Part shown: positions 23,687-30,635 of the stretch, one piece after another
Layout of the letters: each line of letters begins with the position of its first letter
Position numbering within the stretch: the stretch's first letter is position 1
NCBI GenBank assembly: GCA_016235585.1
Contig: JACRJY010000151.1
Location: 1 to 33,350 of the forward strand
Reading direction: 5' to 3'
Length of the DNA: 33,350 bases
From: Verrucomicrobiota bacterium
GTDB taxonomy: Bacteria > Verrucomicrobiota > Verrucomicrobiia > Limisphaerales > JACRJY01
Notes under the pieces: model-generated
Seen by the model: only the letters and a program-made list of their open reading frames with translations
What the model was told of the DNA's origin: nothing
Databases searched by the model: none
Program-made: the position numbers and the translations under genes

Positions 23687-24619
23687 TTGTTTGTGACTCG
23701 CGCCCGCCGCCGTTCGCCCGCCGTTGCTTCCGCTGAAATCCAGCGCTGGGATGCCGCCGCCGGCCTCCGCCCGCGCTCCGACTGGCTGGCGCGCGAGGAG
23801 CCGCTGGAAATCCGCGTGCGCGGCCGCAGCGTGGCCGTGACGATGCGCACCCCCGGCCACGACGAGGAACTGGCCGCCGGCTTTCTGCTCACGGAAGGCT
23901 TGATTCACCGGCGCGCGGATGTCGTCCGCATCGCGCACTGCCGGCGCGGCGAAGCGGCGCAATTTCGGAACACGCTCAACGTTTTTCTCCCGCCTTCCGT
24001 CGAGGTGGACTTTGATCAGCTGACCCGGCACGTCTTTGCCTCTTCGAGCTGCGGCCTGTGCGGCAAGAGTTCGATTGAATCCGTCCACCAGCACTTCGCG
24101 CCGGTCGAATCCGCCGCCCGCATTCCGGCGCAAGTTCTCCTCCGGCTCCCGCAAAAACTCCGCGCGGCGCAGGCGGCCTTTGCGCAGACCGGCGGCCTGC
24201 ACGCGGCGGCGGTGTTTGAAACCAGCGGCAGGCTCGTTGTGCTGCGCGAGGACGTGGGCCGGCACAACGCCGTGGACAAGGTGCTGGGCTTCGGCCTGCG
24301 GCGGGGCCGGCTGCCGTTTGACTGGCACGTGCTGCTGGTGAGCGGGCGCGCGTCCTTCGAGATCATGCAGAAGGCGCTGGCGGCGCGCGTGCCCATCGTC
24401 GCGGCGGTGTCCGCGCCGTCGAGCCTCGCCGTGGAGTTCGCGCGGGAGAGCGGGCAGACGCTCGTCGGCTTTCTGCGCGACGGCTCGTTCAACCTCTATT
24501 CACATCCGCAGAGAATCGCAGACGCTCCCGCCCCTCGTCCTCGTTCTCGGCCTCGGCGGGCGGCAGCAAATTTTCGGGGACGAGGGCGAGAACGAGGGGG
24601 AGTAAAAATCAGCGGGTGA
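23687..24619 (+). CDS. fdhD: Formate dehydrogenase accessory sulfurtransferase FdhD
   Basis: This 310-residue protein passes sulfur from a cysteine desulfurase to the Mo-pterin of formate dehydrogenase, which is inactive without it. The functional CxxC is in ASSSCGLCGKSS (C122 and C125 from this start, close to C121/C124 in E. coli). Other family blocks are PGHDEELAAGFLLTEG, VLREDVGRHNAVDKVLG and VSGRASFEIMQKAL. The start is uncertain: TTG at 23687, with GGGAGGA 13 nt upstream, or GTG at 23693. The core ends near FNLYSHPQRI; the last 30 residues, rich in Arg, are encoded by an inverted hexamer repeat. The stop overlaps the aminotransferase GTG. Its substrate enzyme is encoded 13 kb away at 6489-9188. 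Confidence 0.92.
   Translation: MFVTRARRRSPAVASAEIQRWDAAAGLRPRSDWLAREEPLEIRVRGRSVAVTMRTPGHDEELAAGFLLTEGLIHRRADVVRIAHCRRGEAAQFRNTLNVFLPPSVEVDFDQLTRHVFASSSCGLCGKSSIESVHQHFAPVESAARIPAQVLLRLPQKLRAAQAAFAQTGGLHAAAVFETSGRLVVLREDVGRHNAVDKVLGFGLRRGRLPFDWHVLLVSGRASFEIMQKALAARVPIVAAVSAPSSLAVEFARESGQTLVGFLRDGSFNLYSHPQRIADAPAPRPRSRPRRAAANFRGRGRERGGVKISG
24534..24602. repeat. Inverted pair of hexamer arrays in the fdhD tail
   Basis: Left units (24534-24557): CTCGTC, CTCGTT, CTCGGC, CTCGGC. Right units (24579-24602): GACGAG, GGCGAG, AACGAG, GGGGAG, the reverse-complement family. The arms can form a hairpin with a 21-nt loop. It is translated as the basic fdhD tail. Confidence 0.8.
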
Positions 24620-25464
24620 AAGTTTTCCTCAATGGCCGGCTCGTGCCGGAGGCGCAGGCGGTCGTGTCCGTGCTGGATCGCGGCTTTCTCTACGGCGACG
24701 GGCTGTTCGAGACGGTGCGCGTGGCGAACGCCCGCCCGTTCCGCTGGGCGGGGCACTGCGGGCGGCTGCGGCGCGGCGCGGAATTTCTCCGCCTCAAACT
24801 TCCGCTCTCGAACGACGAGTTGCTCGCGCACGCGCTGGCGTTGATTGTGGAGAATCAAATGCCGGAGGCCATCCTGCGCGTGGCCCTCTCGCGGGGCGTG
24901 GGGCGGCGCGGGTATTCGCCGCGCGGGGCAGATTCGCCGACGGTCGTGATGTCGCTGCACGAGTCAGAGGCGGTTGAGCCGGGAAAACCTTTCGCCTGGC
25001 GGCTCGCCACGGCCTCGCTGCGCCTGCCGGCGGGCGACCCGCTGGCCGCGTTCAAGACCGCGAACAAGCTTCCCCAAGTGCTCGCGCGCGCCGAGGCGGA
25101 GGAGCGCGGCGCGGACGAGGCGTTGCTGTTGAACTCAAGCGGTGAAATCGCGGAGACGACGGGTGGAAACTTTTTCTGGATCGCCGGCGGCATCGTCCGC
25201 ACGCCGCCGCTGGCGGCGGGCGTGCTGCCGGGCGTCACGCGCGCGGCGATCATTGAACTGTGCGGCACGGACGGAATCGCCGTGCGTGAGGAGCGGGTGC
25301 CACCGGAAGTTTTGCGCGAAGCGGACGGGATGTTTGCCACGATGAGCACGCGGGGTGTGGTGGAGGTGACGGAGTTGGACGGCCAACTGTTGTGCCGCGC
25401 ACCGTTGACGGCGCGGCTGCACGCGGCATGGTGGGACTTGGTGCAGCGCGAGACGCGCGGCTGA
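24616..25464 (+). CDS. Class IV PLP aminotransferase / aminodeoxychorismate lyase-like
   Basis: This 282-residue PLP enzyme of fold type IV begins with the family entrance VFLNGRLVPEAQAVVSVLDR and GFLYGDGLFETVRV. The PLP lysine is K147 (FKTANKLPQVLA). Phosphate and substrate loops follow (SSGEIAETTGGNFFW and ATMSTRGVVEVTEL). The family includes branched-chain and D-amino-acid aminotransferases and 4-amino-4-deoxychorismate lyase (PabC); the exact reaction cannot be fixed by eye. It uses a GTG whose GTGA overlaps the fdhD stop, so translation is coupled. It converges with the next gene, with 1 nt between the stops. Confidence 0.85.
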   Translation: MKVFLNGRLVPEAQAVVSVLDRGFLYGDGLFETVRVANARPFRWAGHCGRLRRGAEFLRLKLPLSNDELLAHALALIVENQMPEAILRVALSRGVGRRGYSPRGADSPTVVMSLHESEAVEPGKPFAWRLATASLRLPAGDPLAAFKTANKLPQVLARAEAEERGADEALLLNSSGEIAETTGGNFFWIAGGIVRTPPLAAGVLPGVTRAAIIELCGTDGIAVREERVPPEVLREADGMFATMSTRGVVEVTELDGQLLCRAPLTARLHAAWWDLVQRETRG

Positions 25465-25465
25465 A

Positions 25466-26539
25466 CTACTGCCGACGCTTGGGCACTTCCAAAATGCCGG
25501 ACGGGCGGGGCGGGGGAGGAAGTTCGGTGCTCGGCGTGAAGACCGGCGGCGGCGCGGAGAAGGCGGCGGCGGGCCGGGAGCCGAAATCATCGGGCGCGGC
25601 GGGTTTGAGGCTGCCGCCGGAACCGGGCAGTGTGCCGGACAGGGCCGAGGCGGGACGCTTGCCCAGCAGGGCGTCGAAGCTGGACTGGCTCAACGGACTC
25701 GCGGACTGGAGCGATCCGCCGCTGGAAAAATTGAACGAGCCCAGCCCGGGGGAAGCTCCGCCGGGCGGGCCGGACGGGTTCAGCAGGCGGCCAAACTCCT
25801 CGGCGCGCGCCTCGCGCTCCATCAGGCGGTCGCTGCGCGGGCCGGTGGCGCGGCTCTCGGTGAACGATTCGCGCAGTTCGGATTTCTCCGTGGAAACTTT
25901 GCCAGAGTCCCCCTCGGCGCGGGACAGGCCGCTGCGCGGGCGGCTGGAGGAGCCTAGACCGTCGTTGCTCCGCATTCCGGGCGGGCGCGCGTTGGCAGTT
26001 TCCGCGTCGAGGCCGGGCGGCGCGCTGGGATCGCGCGCGGGGTTGTTGTCGGCGTCTTTCGCGGATTTTCCATCCTTGCCGGAGTTTTTCTGCTTGTCGG
26101 TGCGGCTGTCAAAAAACTCCTCCATCGCCGTCTTCTCTTTTTTCTCCGCCGGGTCGAGGTCGCGCTCTTCGGAATCCTTCTTCGTGGATTTTTTCCCGCC
26201 CCGGTTTTCCACCTCTTTCATGTTGTTGAAAATCCACTCGCGCCGCTCCGTGGCCGGGTCGTCTTCGCGCCCGCCTTTTTTCTTGGCGCCCGTCGTGGGG
26301 CCGGAGGACGGGATGAACGGCATCTGGCCGGGTTCGGTGGCGGTGGGGCGGAAGTTGTCGATGCCGCCGGTGGGGCTGAAGCGCGGCTTCTCCTTCGGAT
26401 CAGCCAGCGGGGCGGTGTCGTTTCCGTCCGGGCTGGAGAAGCGGATTTTTTCCCCGGCATGAAGTGATGCAGACAGGATCAGCACCGCCGCCACCATCAT
26501 CCGGGCGGCGTGCTGCATCGTAGCCTGCGTCGAGAGCAT
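25466..26539 (-). CDS. Secreted or periplasmic low-complexity protein of unknown function
   Basis: I do not recognise this 357-residue protein. It starts with a signal peptide (MQHAARMMVAAVLILSASLHA within the first 30 residues), with probable cleavage after SLHA. What follows is hydrophilic and probably disordered: Lys/Glu/Asp-rich in the middle (GGKKSTKKDSEERDLDPAEK) and Pro/Ser/Gly-rich to the end (STELPPPPRPSG). A short region about RREWIFNNMKEVE could be helical. I start at the ATG at 26539; the one at 26518 is a good alternative because it opens the signal peptide directly. An upstream frame to 26626 lacks protein character. Proteins of this kind are common and uncharacterised in Verrucomicrobiota. 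Confidence 0.6.
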   Translation of the reverse strand: MLSTQATMQHAARMMVAAVLILSASLHAGEKIRFSSPDGNDTAPLADPKEKPRFSPTGGIDNFRPTATEPGQMPFIPSSGPTTGAKKKGGREDDPATERREWIFNNMKEVENRGGKKSTKKDSEERDLDPAEKKEKTAMEEFFDSRTDKQKNSGKDGKSAKDADNNPARDPSAPPGLDAETANARPPGMRSNDGLGSSSRPRSGLSRAEGDSGKVSTEKSELRESFTESRATGPRSDRLMEREARAEEFGRLLNPSGPPGGASPGLGSFNFSSGGSLQSASPLSQSSFDALLGKRPASALSGTLPGSGGSLKPAAPDDFGSRPAAAFSAPPPVFTPSTELPPPPRPSGILEVPKRRQ

Positions 26540-26586
26540 GTTTTTTAATAGCACAAGCTGGCGCGGTGCAACAGGGGAAAATTTCC

Positions 26587-26654
26587 GCCCGCGAACCACG
26601 CCAATGACGCGAACAATGGAAAGCATTTTCGTGTGTTTCGCGTGATTCGCGGGC
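26587..26654. repeat. Inverted pair of 9-nt word arms
   Basis: The left arm at 26587-26613 and the right arm at 26628-26654 pair at 22 of 27 positions around a 14-nt loop. Each arm reads as three nonamers (for example CGCGAACCA, CGCCAATGA, CGCGAACAA). It lies in the 203-bp gap between the divergent secreted-protein gene and larE. Confidence 0.7.
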
Positions 26655-26707
26655 CACTCCGGGTTGGAATCAAGCCGGTGGTTGGTTGGGCCGCCGCCAG
26701 CCCCCGC

Positions 26708-26742
26708 TCGACATCCGCGCTGGCGGGTGCCATTTTCCGGGC
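26708..26742 (+). promoter_or_regulatory. Candidate larE promoter (TCGACA-17-CATTTT-6-GTG)
   Basis: TCGACA at 26708-26713 differs from the -35 consensus at one position. A 17-nt spacer follows, then CATTTT at 26731-26736, 6 nt before the GTG at 26743. This is one of the better -35/-10 pairs in the window and supports the GTG start and a leaderless message. Confidence 0.45.
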
Positions 26743-27681
26743 GTGACTGCGGCCAAACTCGAACATCTGCACCGTGTGCTCGCCTCCTACGGCTCGTGCG
26801 TGGTGGCGTATTCCGGCGGGGTGGATTCGGTGTTCCTCGCCCGCGTGGCGCACGACGTTTTGGGCGGCAAATCCCTCGCCGCGATTGCCGATTCGCCGAG
26901 CCTGCCGCGCCGCGAACTGGAGGAAGCCCTTGACATCGCGCGGAAGTTTGAGATTCCCGTGCGCGTTGTTCATACGCGGGAGTTTGCCAACGCCGACTAT
27001 CTTGCGAACCCGGCGAACCGCTGTTACTTCTGCAAGCACGAGCTGTTCACTGAACTCGTTCCGCTCGCGCGTGAACTCGGTTTCGCCGTCATCGCCTACG
27101 GCGAGAACGCGAGCGACGCGGGCGACTTCCGGCCCGGCGCAACGGCGGCGGCGGAGTTTGCGGTGCGCGCGCCGCTCAAGGAGGCGGGGCTGACCAAGGC
27201 GGAGATTCGCGAACTGTCCGCCCAGCTCGGCCTGCCCACGGCGGACAAGCCGCAAATGGCGTGCTTGAGCTCGCGCATCCCGCACGGCGAGCCGGTCACG
27301 CCGGAGAAGCTGGCGATGATCGAGGCGGCGGAAAACGTGCTGCGCGACCTCGGTTTTTATGACGTGCGCGTGCGGCACCACGAACTGGGATCCAAATTGC
27401 CGGCTGCCGGCCTCAAATTGCCAGTCGGCGGCGAGGAACTTTCAACCTTCAACCTTCAACCTTCGATCTTTCAGCAACTGGCTCGCATCGAACTTGGAGC
27501 CACGGAGATTCCGCGCTTCCTTGCGGACGGGATTTCTTCGCGCGTGGCGGAGGCGTTGAAGAAAATCGGCTACGCGCACGTGACGCTGGACTTGCTGGGC
27601 TACCGGCGCGGGAGCCTGAGCGAACCCGCCGCCGTCCGCCTCGTCGGAGCCGCGTCGCCGGGCGGGAAAATTTTAGTTTGA
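26743..27681 (+). CDS. larE: ATP-dependent sacrificial sulfur transferase LarE-like (PP-loop)
   Basis: This 312-residue PP-loop ATPase has the SGGVDS pyrophosphatase motif at 24-29, the NRCYFCKHELF block, and KPQMACLSSRIPHG with a conserved cysteine at 174. That cysteine aligns with the one LarE uses up as sulfur donor when it builds the nickel-pincer cofactor. No larA, larB or larC gene is nearby, so the acceptor here is uncertain; related PP-loop enzymes serve other thio-cofactors. The GTG at 26743 places the PP-loop at the usual distance. A 7-nt word array (27441-27461) adds a Phe/Gln/Pro-rich insert (STFNLQPSIFQQ) to a loop of the C-terminal half. Confidence 0.85.
   Translation: MTAAKLEHLHRVLASYGSCVVAYSGGVDSVFLARVAHDVLGGKSLAAIADSPSLPRRELEEALDIARKFEIPVRVVHTREFANADYLANPANRCYFCKHELFTELVPLARELGFAVIAYGENASDAGDFRPGATAAAEFAVRAPLKEAGLTKAEIRELSAQLGLPTADKPQMACLSSRIPHGEPVTPEKLAMIEAAENVLRDLGFYDVRVRHHELGSKLPAAGLKLPVGGEELSTFNLQPSIFQQLARIELGATEIPRFLADGISSRVAEALKKIGYAHVTLDLLGYRRGSLSEPAAVRLVGAASPGGKILV
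27441..27468 (+). repeat. Heptamer array TTCAACC x3 (plus TTCGATC) inside larE
   Basis: Three exact TTCAACC units at 27441-27461 are followed by one degenerate unit. They encode part of the FNLQPSI insert. The word read from another phase, CTTCAAC, resembles the CTGCAAC unit in proA. Confidence 0.92.
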
Positions 27682-27741
27682 ATCCCCGCGCCGGTTGACT
27701 ACTGATTGCGGCGTGAGCAGCAGCAACACAGCAGCAAAAAC

Positions 27742-29022
27742 GTGAAACCGACCGACCTGCGGGGCATCCTGCAATACATCCCGCGCTTCCGCGAGAAGAC
27801 CTTCATCATCGCCGTGGACGGCGCGATCGTCACCGACGAGAACTTCGCCAACATCCTCCTCGATGTGGCGGTGCTGCGCTCGCTGAACATCCGCGTCGTC
27901 CTCGTCCACGGCGCGGCGGCGCAAATCCAGTCGCTCGCGGGACAGCAGAAAATCACCGCCTCGAATCTCGACGGCACCGGCATCACCGACGCCGATACGC
28001 TCAAGCTCGCGCTCACCGCCGCGAACCGGCTCACGCACGAAATCCTCGAGGGGCTTTCCGCCAACGACCTGCGCGCCGCCGCCACCAACGCCATCATCGC
28101 GCACCCGATGGGCATTTTGCAGGGCGTGGATCACCTCTTCACCGGCAAGGTCGAGCGCGTGGACACCGAGCTGCTCCAGACATTGCTCGCGCAGGGCATC
28201 GTGCCCGTCGTGCCGCCGCTGGGCTTCGACGGTGATGGAAAAACTTACCGCGTGAACTCCGACGGCGTGGCGCTGGCCGTGGCGGAGGCGTTGAAGGCGA
28301 CGAAACTAATTTTCATCACGACCACCGACGGGCTGGTCTGCAACGGCCAGCTTATCCGGCAGATGCTCGTGGCAGACCTCGACGCCCTGCTCGCGCAAAA
28401 GAAGTGCGACTTCACGCCACAGGCGCTCTCGAAGGCGCAGCATTCCGCCGCCGCGTGCCACGCGGGCGTGCCGCGCGTCCACGTCATCAACGGCAGCGTG
28501 GACGAGGGGTTGCTCGCCGAGGTGTTTTCCAACGAGGGCATCGGCACGCTGATCTACGCGAACGAATACCAGCAGATCCGCCCGGCCAAGAAGAAGGACG
28601 TGCGGAGCATCATGCTGTTGACGAAAAATTCCGTGGCGACCGAGGAGCTGGTCAAGCGCACGCGCGCCGCCATTGAGAAGCAGCTCGGCGACTATTTCAT
28701 TTTTGAAATTGATAAGAACCCCGTGGCCTGCGTCGCGCTGCACTTGTATCCCGAAGCGAACAAGGGCGAGCTGGCCTGTCTCTACGTCAACCCGTCGCAC
28801 GAGAACCAGGGCATCGGGCGCAAGCTCATCCAGTTCGTCGAGAGCAAGGCGCGCGAGCTGGGGCTGGGCGAACTGCTCACGCTTTCCACGCAGGCGTTCA
28901 CGTATTTCCAGTCCAAGGGCGGCTTCAGCGAAGGCACGCCGGACGACCTGCCGCCCGCCCGCCGCGAAAAATACGACCAGAGCGGGCGCAACTCGAAGGT
29001 GCTGGTGAAGAGGCTCAAATAG
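27742..29022 (+). CDS. argA: N-acetylglutamate synthase, ArgA type (amino-acid kinase + GNAT)
   Basis: This 426-residue protein catalyses the first step of arginine synthesis, acetylation of glutamate by acetyl-CoA. The N-terminal amino-acid kinase fold (about 1-290) has FIIAVDGAIV, VVLVHGAAAQI and FITTTDGLV, and in ArgA serves mainly for arginine feedback. The C-terminal GNAT domain (about 290-426) has the acetyl-CoA loop NQGIGRKLIQFVE. The GTG at 27742 gives a normal N-terminus (MKPTDLRGILQYIPRFREKT); an upstream TTG at 27706 is possible but adds a Gln-rich lead. The next gene starts 7 nt downstream. proA, also a glutamate-consuming step, is 1.6 kb away. Confidence 0.92.
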   Translation: MKPTDLRGILQYIPRFREKTFIIAVDGAIVTDENFANILLDVAVLRSLNIRVVLVHGAAAQIQSLAGQQKITASNLDGTGITDADTLKLALTAANRLTHEILEGLSANDLRAAATNAIIAHPMGILQGVDHLFTGKVERVDTELLQTLLAQGIVPVVPPLGFDGDGKTYRVNSDGVALAVAEALKATKLIFITTTDGLVCNGQLIRQMLVADLDALLAQKKCDFTPQALSKAQHSAAACHAGVPRVHVINGSVDEGLLAEVFSNEGIGTLIYANEYQQIRPAKKKDVRSIMLLTKNSVATEELVKRTRAAIEKQLGDYFIFEIDKNPVACVALHLYPEANKGELACLYVNPSHENQGIGRKLIQFVESKARELGLGELLTLSTQAFTYFQSKGGFSEGTPDDLPPARREKYDQSGRNSKVLVKRLK

Positions 29023-29029
29023 CGGGCGA

Positions 29030-29365
29030 ATGCCACAGCCCGTAAAACTACTGTTTGTTTGCAGCCGCAATCGCTGGCGCAGTCCGACGGCGGAAGCAAT
29101 CTTCAATCGCCCGGGAATATCGCAGGCCCGCTCCGCCGGCACCGAGCCGGGCGCACGAGTTAAAATTACGGCAGGGCACATCGGCTGGGCTGACATGGTG
29201 TTTGTTATGGAGAAAAAGCACCTGCGGCGACTGCAGGAGCGCTTCCCCGAAGAACTCGCGGGCAAGACGGTTGTTTGCCTCCATATTCCAGATGACTACG
29301 GTTTGATGGAGCCAGAACTCGTCGGCTTGCTGCAAACGGCAGTTACTCCGCACCTGCAAGTTTGA
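29030..29365 (+). CDS. Low-molecular-weight protein tyrosine phosphatase-like protein
   Basis: This 111-residue protein has the CX5R phosphatase loop near its N-terminus (FVCSRNRWRSPTAEAIF, C11 to R17) followed by the family serine. Near the C-terminus the IPDDY motif supplies the probable general-acid aspartate. It is shorter than classical Wzb/Etp enzymes (about 145 residues) but matches a small subfamily with the CSRNRxRSPT signature. Its substrates are unknown and there is no tyrosine kinase gene beside it. It begins 7 nt after argA and probably belongs to the same transcript as the next two genes. Confidence 0.85.
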   Translation: MPQPVKLLFVCSRNRWRSPTAEAIFNRPGISQARSAGTEPGARVKITAGHIGWADMVFVMEKKHLRRLQERFPEELAGKTVVCLHIPDDYGLMEPELVGLLQTAVTPHLQV

Positions 29366-29379
29366 TCTGACATCATTTT

Positions 29380-29781
29380 ATGGGTTTTATTTTTATCCTG
29401 CCGCTCGCGGCATTGTTCCTCTGGGTTCTCGGCTCCACCTATCGCGCGCTGGGCCGCCTGAACGTGCCGCGCGAGTGGCGGACGAAAGCCTGGCTGCTGC
29501 TCGCCGTCGGCGCGGGGCTGGGCGTGTGGTTCGCCTTTTTCACGAGCTACCATCCGTCGCCCGCCGTGCGGCTGGCGGGATTCCCCGTCCCCGTCGGCAT
29601 GGAGCGTTTTCAAGACGGCAAATGGGCCGCCATCACACTGCCAACCGCCGTGCGGCTGGCGGCCTTCGTGGTGGACATCCTCGGCGGACTCGCCGTGGCG
29701 TTGCTGCCGATGAAGCTCGCGTGCGTCCTCCGGCAGTTTCGCAACGAGGGTGCCGCGTTGGAGCAGCCGCCCAAGGCCTGA
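29380..29781 (+). CDS. Small polytopic membrane protein of unknown function
   Basis: I do not recognise this 133-residue protein. It has three clear hydrophobic helices: about 2-22 (FIFILPLAALFLWVLGSTYR), 37-56 (AWLLLAVGAGLGVWFAFFT) and 89-112 (VRLAAFVVDILGGLAVALLP). Short basic loops separate them, predicting an inner-membrane protein. Its stop overlaps the next ATG by one base (TGATG), so it is translationally coupled to the L,D-transpeptidase gene. That makes a role in envelope maintenance possible but unproven. Confidence 0.65.
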   Translation: MGFIFILPLAALFLWVLGSTYRALGRLNVPREWRTKAWLLLAVGAGLGVWFAFFTSYHPSPAVRLAGFPVPVGMERFQDGKWAAITLPTAVRLAAFVVDILGGLAVALLPMKLACVLRQFRNEGAALEQPPKA

Positions 29782-30497
29782 TGCAACCGAGCGAAAGCGA
29801 CGGCTTCCGCCACGCGGTGCAGGAATTTGAGCGCACCCGCCGGCGGCTCGGCGTTCCACCGGAGCAATTCCTCTTCGTCGTCAACATTGAGCGGCAGGCC
29901 GCAGCGTTGTTTGAGCAATGCCGCGTTTCCCCTCACCCCGGCCCTCTCTCCGAGGAGAGGGAGCGGTCTAGTTCGCCGCTCGAAAAATCGCCCAGCCTCC
30001 GCACCGCGCCATCGCTGGCTGCGATTCCCCCTCTCCCCCCGGGAGAGGGCAGGGGTGAGGGGGAACACTGCGTGCAACCCGAGTATCAATTTCAGCGCGC
30101 CTACCGCTGCTCCACGTCCAAGTTTGGCATCGGCCAGGCCGCCGGTTCCAATTGCACGCCGCTCGGCCTGCACCGCATCGCGGAAAAAATCGGAGAGAGC
30201 TGTCCCGTCGGCACCATCTTCAAAGCGCGCAAGCCGGTCGGCCAAGTGCCGCCCGGAACACTCGACGCTACGGCCATCACCACGCGCATCCTCTGGCTCG
30301 AAGGGCTGGAGCCGGGCTTCAATCGCGGCGGCGACGTGGACACTCACGCGCGCTACATCTACCTCCACGGCACCGGCGACGAGACGACGCTGGGCCGCCC
30401 CGCCTCGCACGGCTGCATCCATCTCGCGGCGGAGGATTTGATTCCGCTCTACGACCAGCTGCCCGTCGGCACGCTGGTGTGGATTTCGGAAGAGTGA
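29781..30497 (+). CDS. L,D-transpeptidase (YkuD) with an in-frame palindromic element insertion
   Basis: This 238-residue YkuD-fold enzyme forms 3-3 cross-links in peptidoglycan or attaches proteins to it. The catalytic motif is HGTGD (H196) followed by SHGCIHL with nucleophile C212. Residues about 49-96 are not part of the fold. They are translated from a 142-bp palindromic repeat (29925-30066) and read as low-complexity Pro/Ser/Gly/Glu sequence (PPLPPGEGRGEGEH). The insert falls between the first strand (RQAAALFEQC) and the next (YQFQRAYRCSTSKFG), where homologues have a tight turn. I see no signal peptide, which is unusual because the enzyme should act outside the membrane. The ATG overlaps the previous stop. 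Confidence 0.85.
   Translation: MQPSESDGFRHAVQEFERTRRRLGVPPEQFLFVVNIERQAAALFEQCRVSPHPGPLSEERERSSSPLEKSPSLRTAPSLAAIPPLPPGEGRGEGEHCVQPEYQFQRAYRCSTSKFGIGQAAGSNCTPLGLHRIAEKIGESCPVGTIFKARKPVGQVPPGTLDATAITTRILWLEGLEPGFNRGGDVDTHARYIYLHGTGDETTLGRPASHGCIHLAAEDLIPLYDQLPVGTLVWISEE
29925..30066. repeat. 142-bp nested palindromic element inside the L,D-transpeptidase gene
   Basis: Outer arms at 29925-29939 and 30052-30066 pair at 14 of 15 positions. Two internal hairpins lie at 29942-29961 (7-bp stem) and 30029-30049 (9-bp stem, CCC loop). Size and layout match the element at 5582-5722 (141 bp, outer stem plus two inner hairpins), though the sequences differ. It remains open in the host frame. Confidence 0.85.
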
Positions 30498-30500
30498 TTG

Positions 30501-30566
30501 GCCGCGAAAAGGCGCAGAAGACACAAAATGAAACTCTGTTTTGCGCCTTCTGCGCCTTTTCGCGGC
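30501..30566. repeat. Inverted pair of 9-nt word arms between the L,D-transpeptidase gene and proA
   Basis: The left arm at 30501-30528 and the right arm at 30539-30566 pair at 26 of 28 positions with a 10-nt loop. Each arm is built of nonamers (GCGAAAAGG, CGCAGAAGA or CGCAGAAGG). It starts 4 nt after the transpeptidase stop and could act as a transcript-end hairpin, although no T run follows. Confidence 0.85.
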
Positions 30567-30623
30567 AATTCTTCCGGCAATTCTCCCAACCAAAATCCAT
30601 CTTCCAACTTCCGCCCGTTGGCG

Positions 30624-30635
30624 TATTTTCAGCGC
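30624..30635 (+). promoter_or_regulatory. Possible proA -10 (TATTTT-6-ATG)
   Basis: TATTTT at 30624-30629 ends 6 nt before the ATG at 30636. The -35 region is weak (TTCCAA about 16 nt upstream). The position supports the start chosen for proA. Confidence 0.35.
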
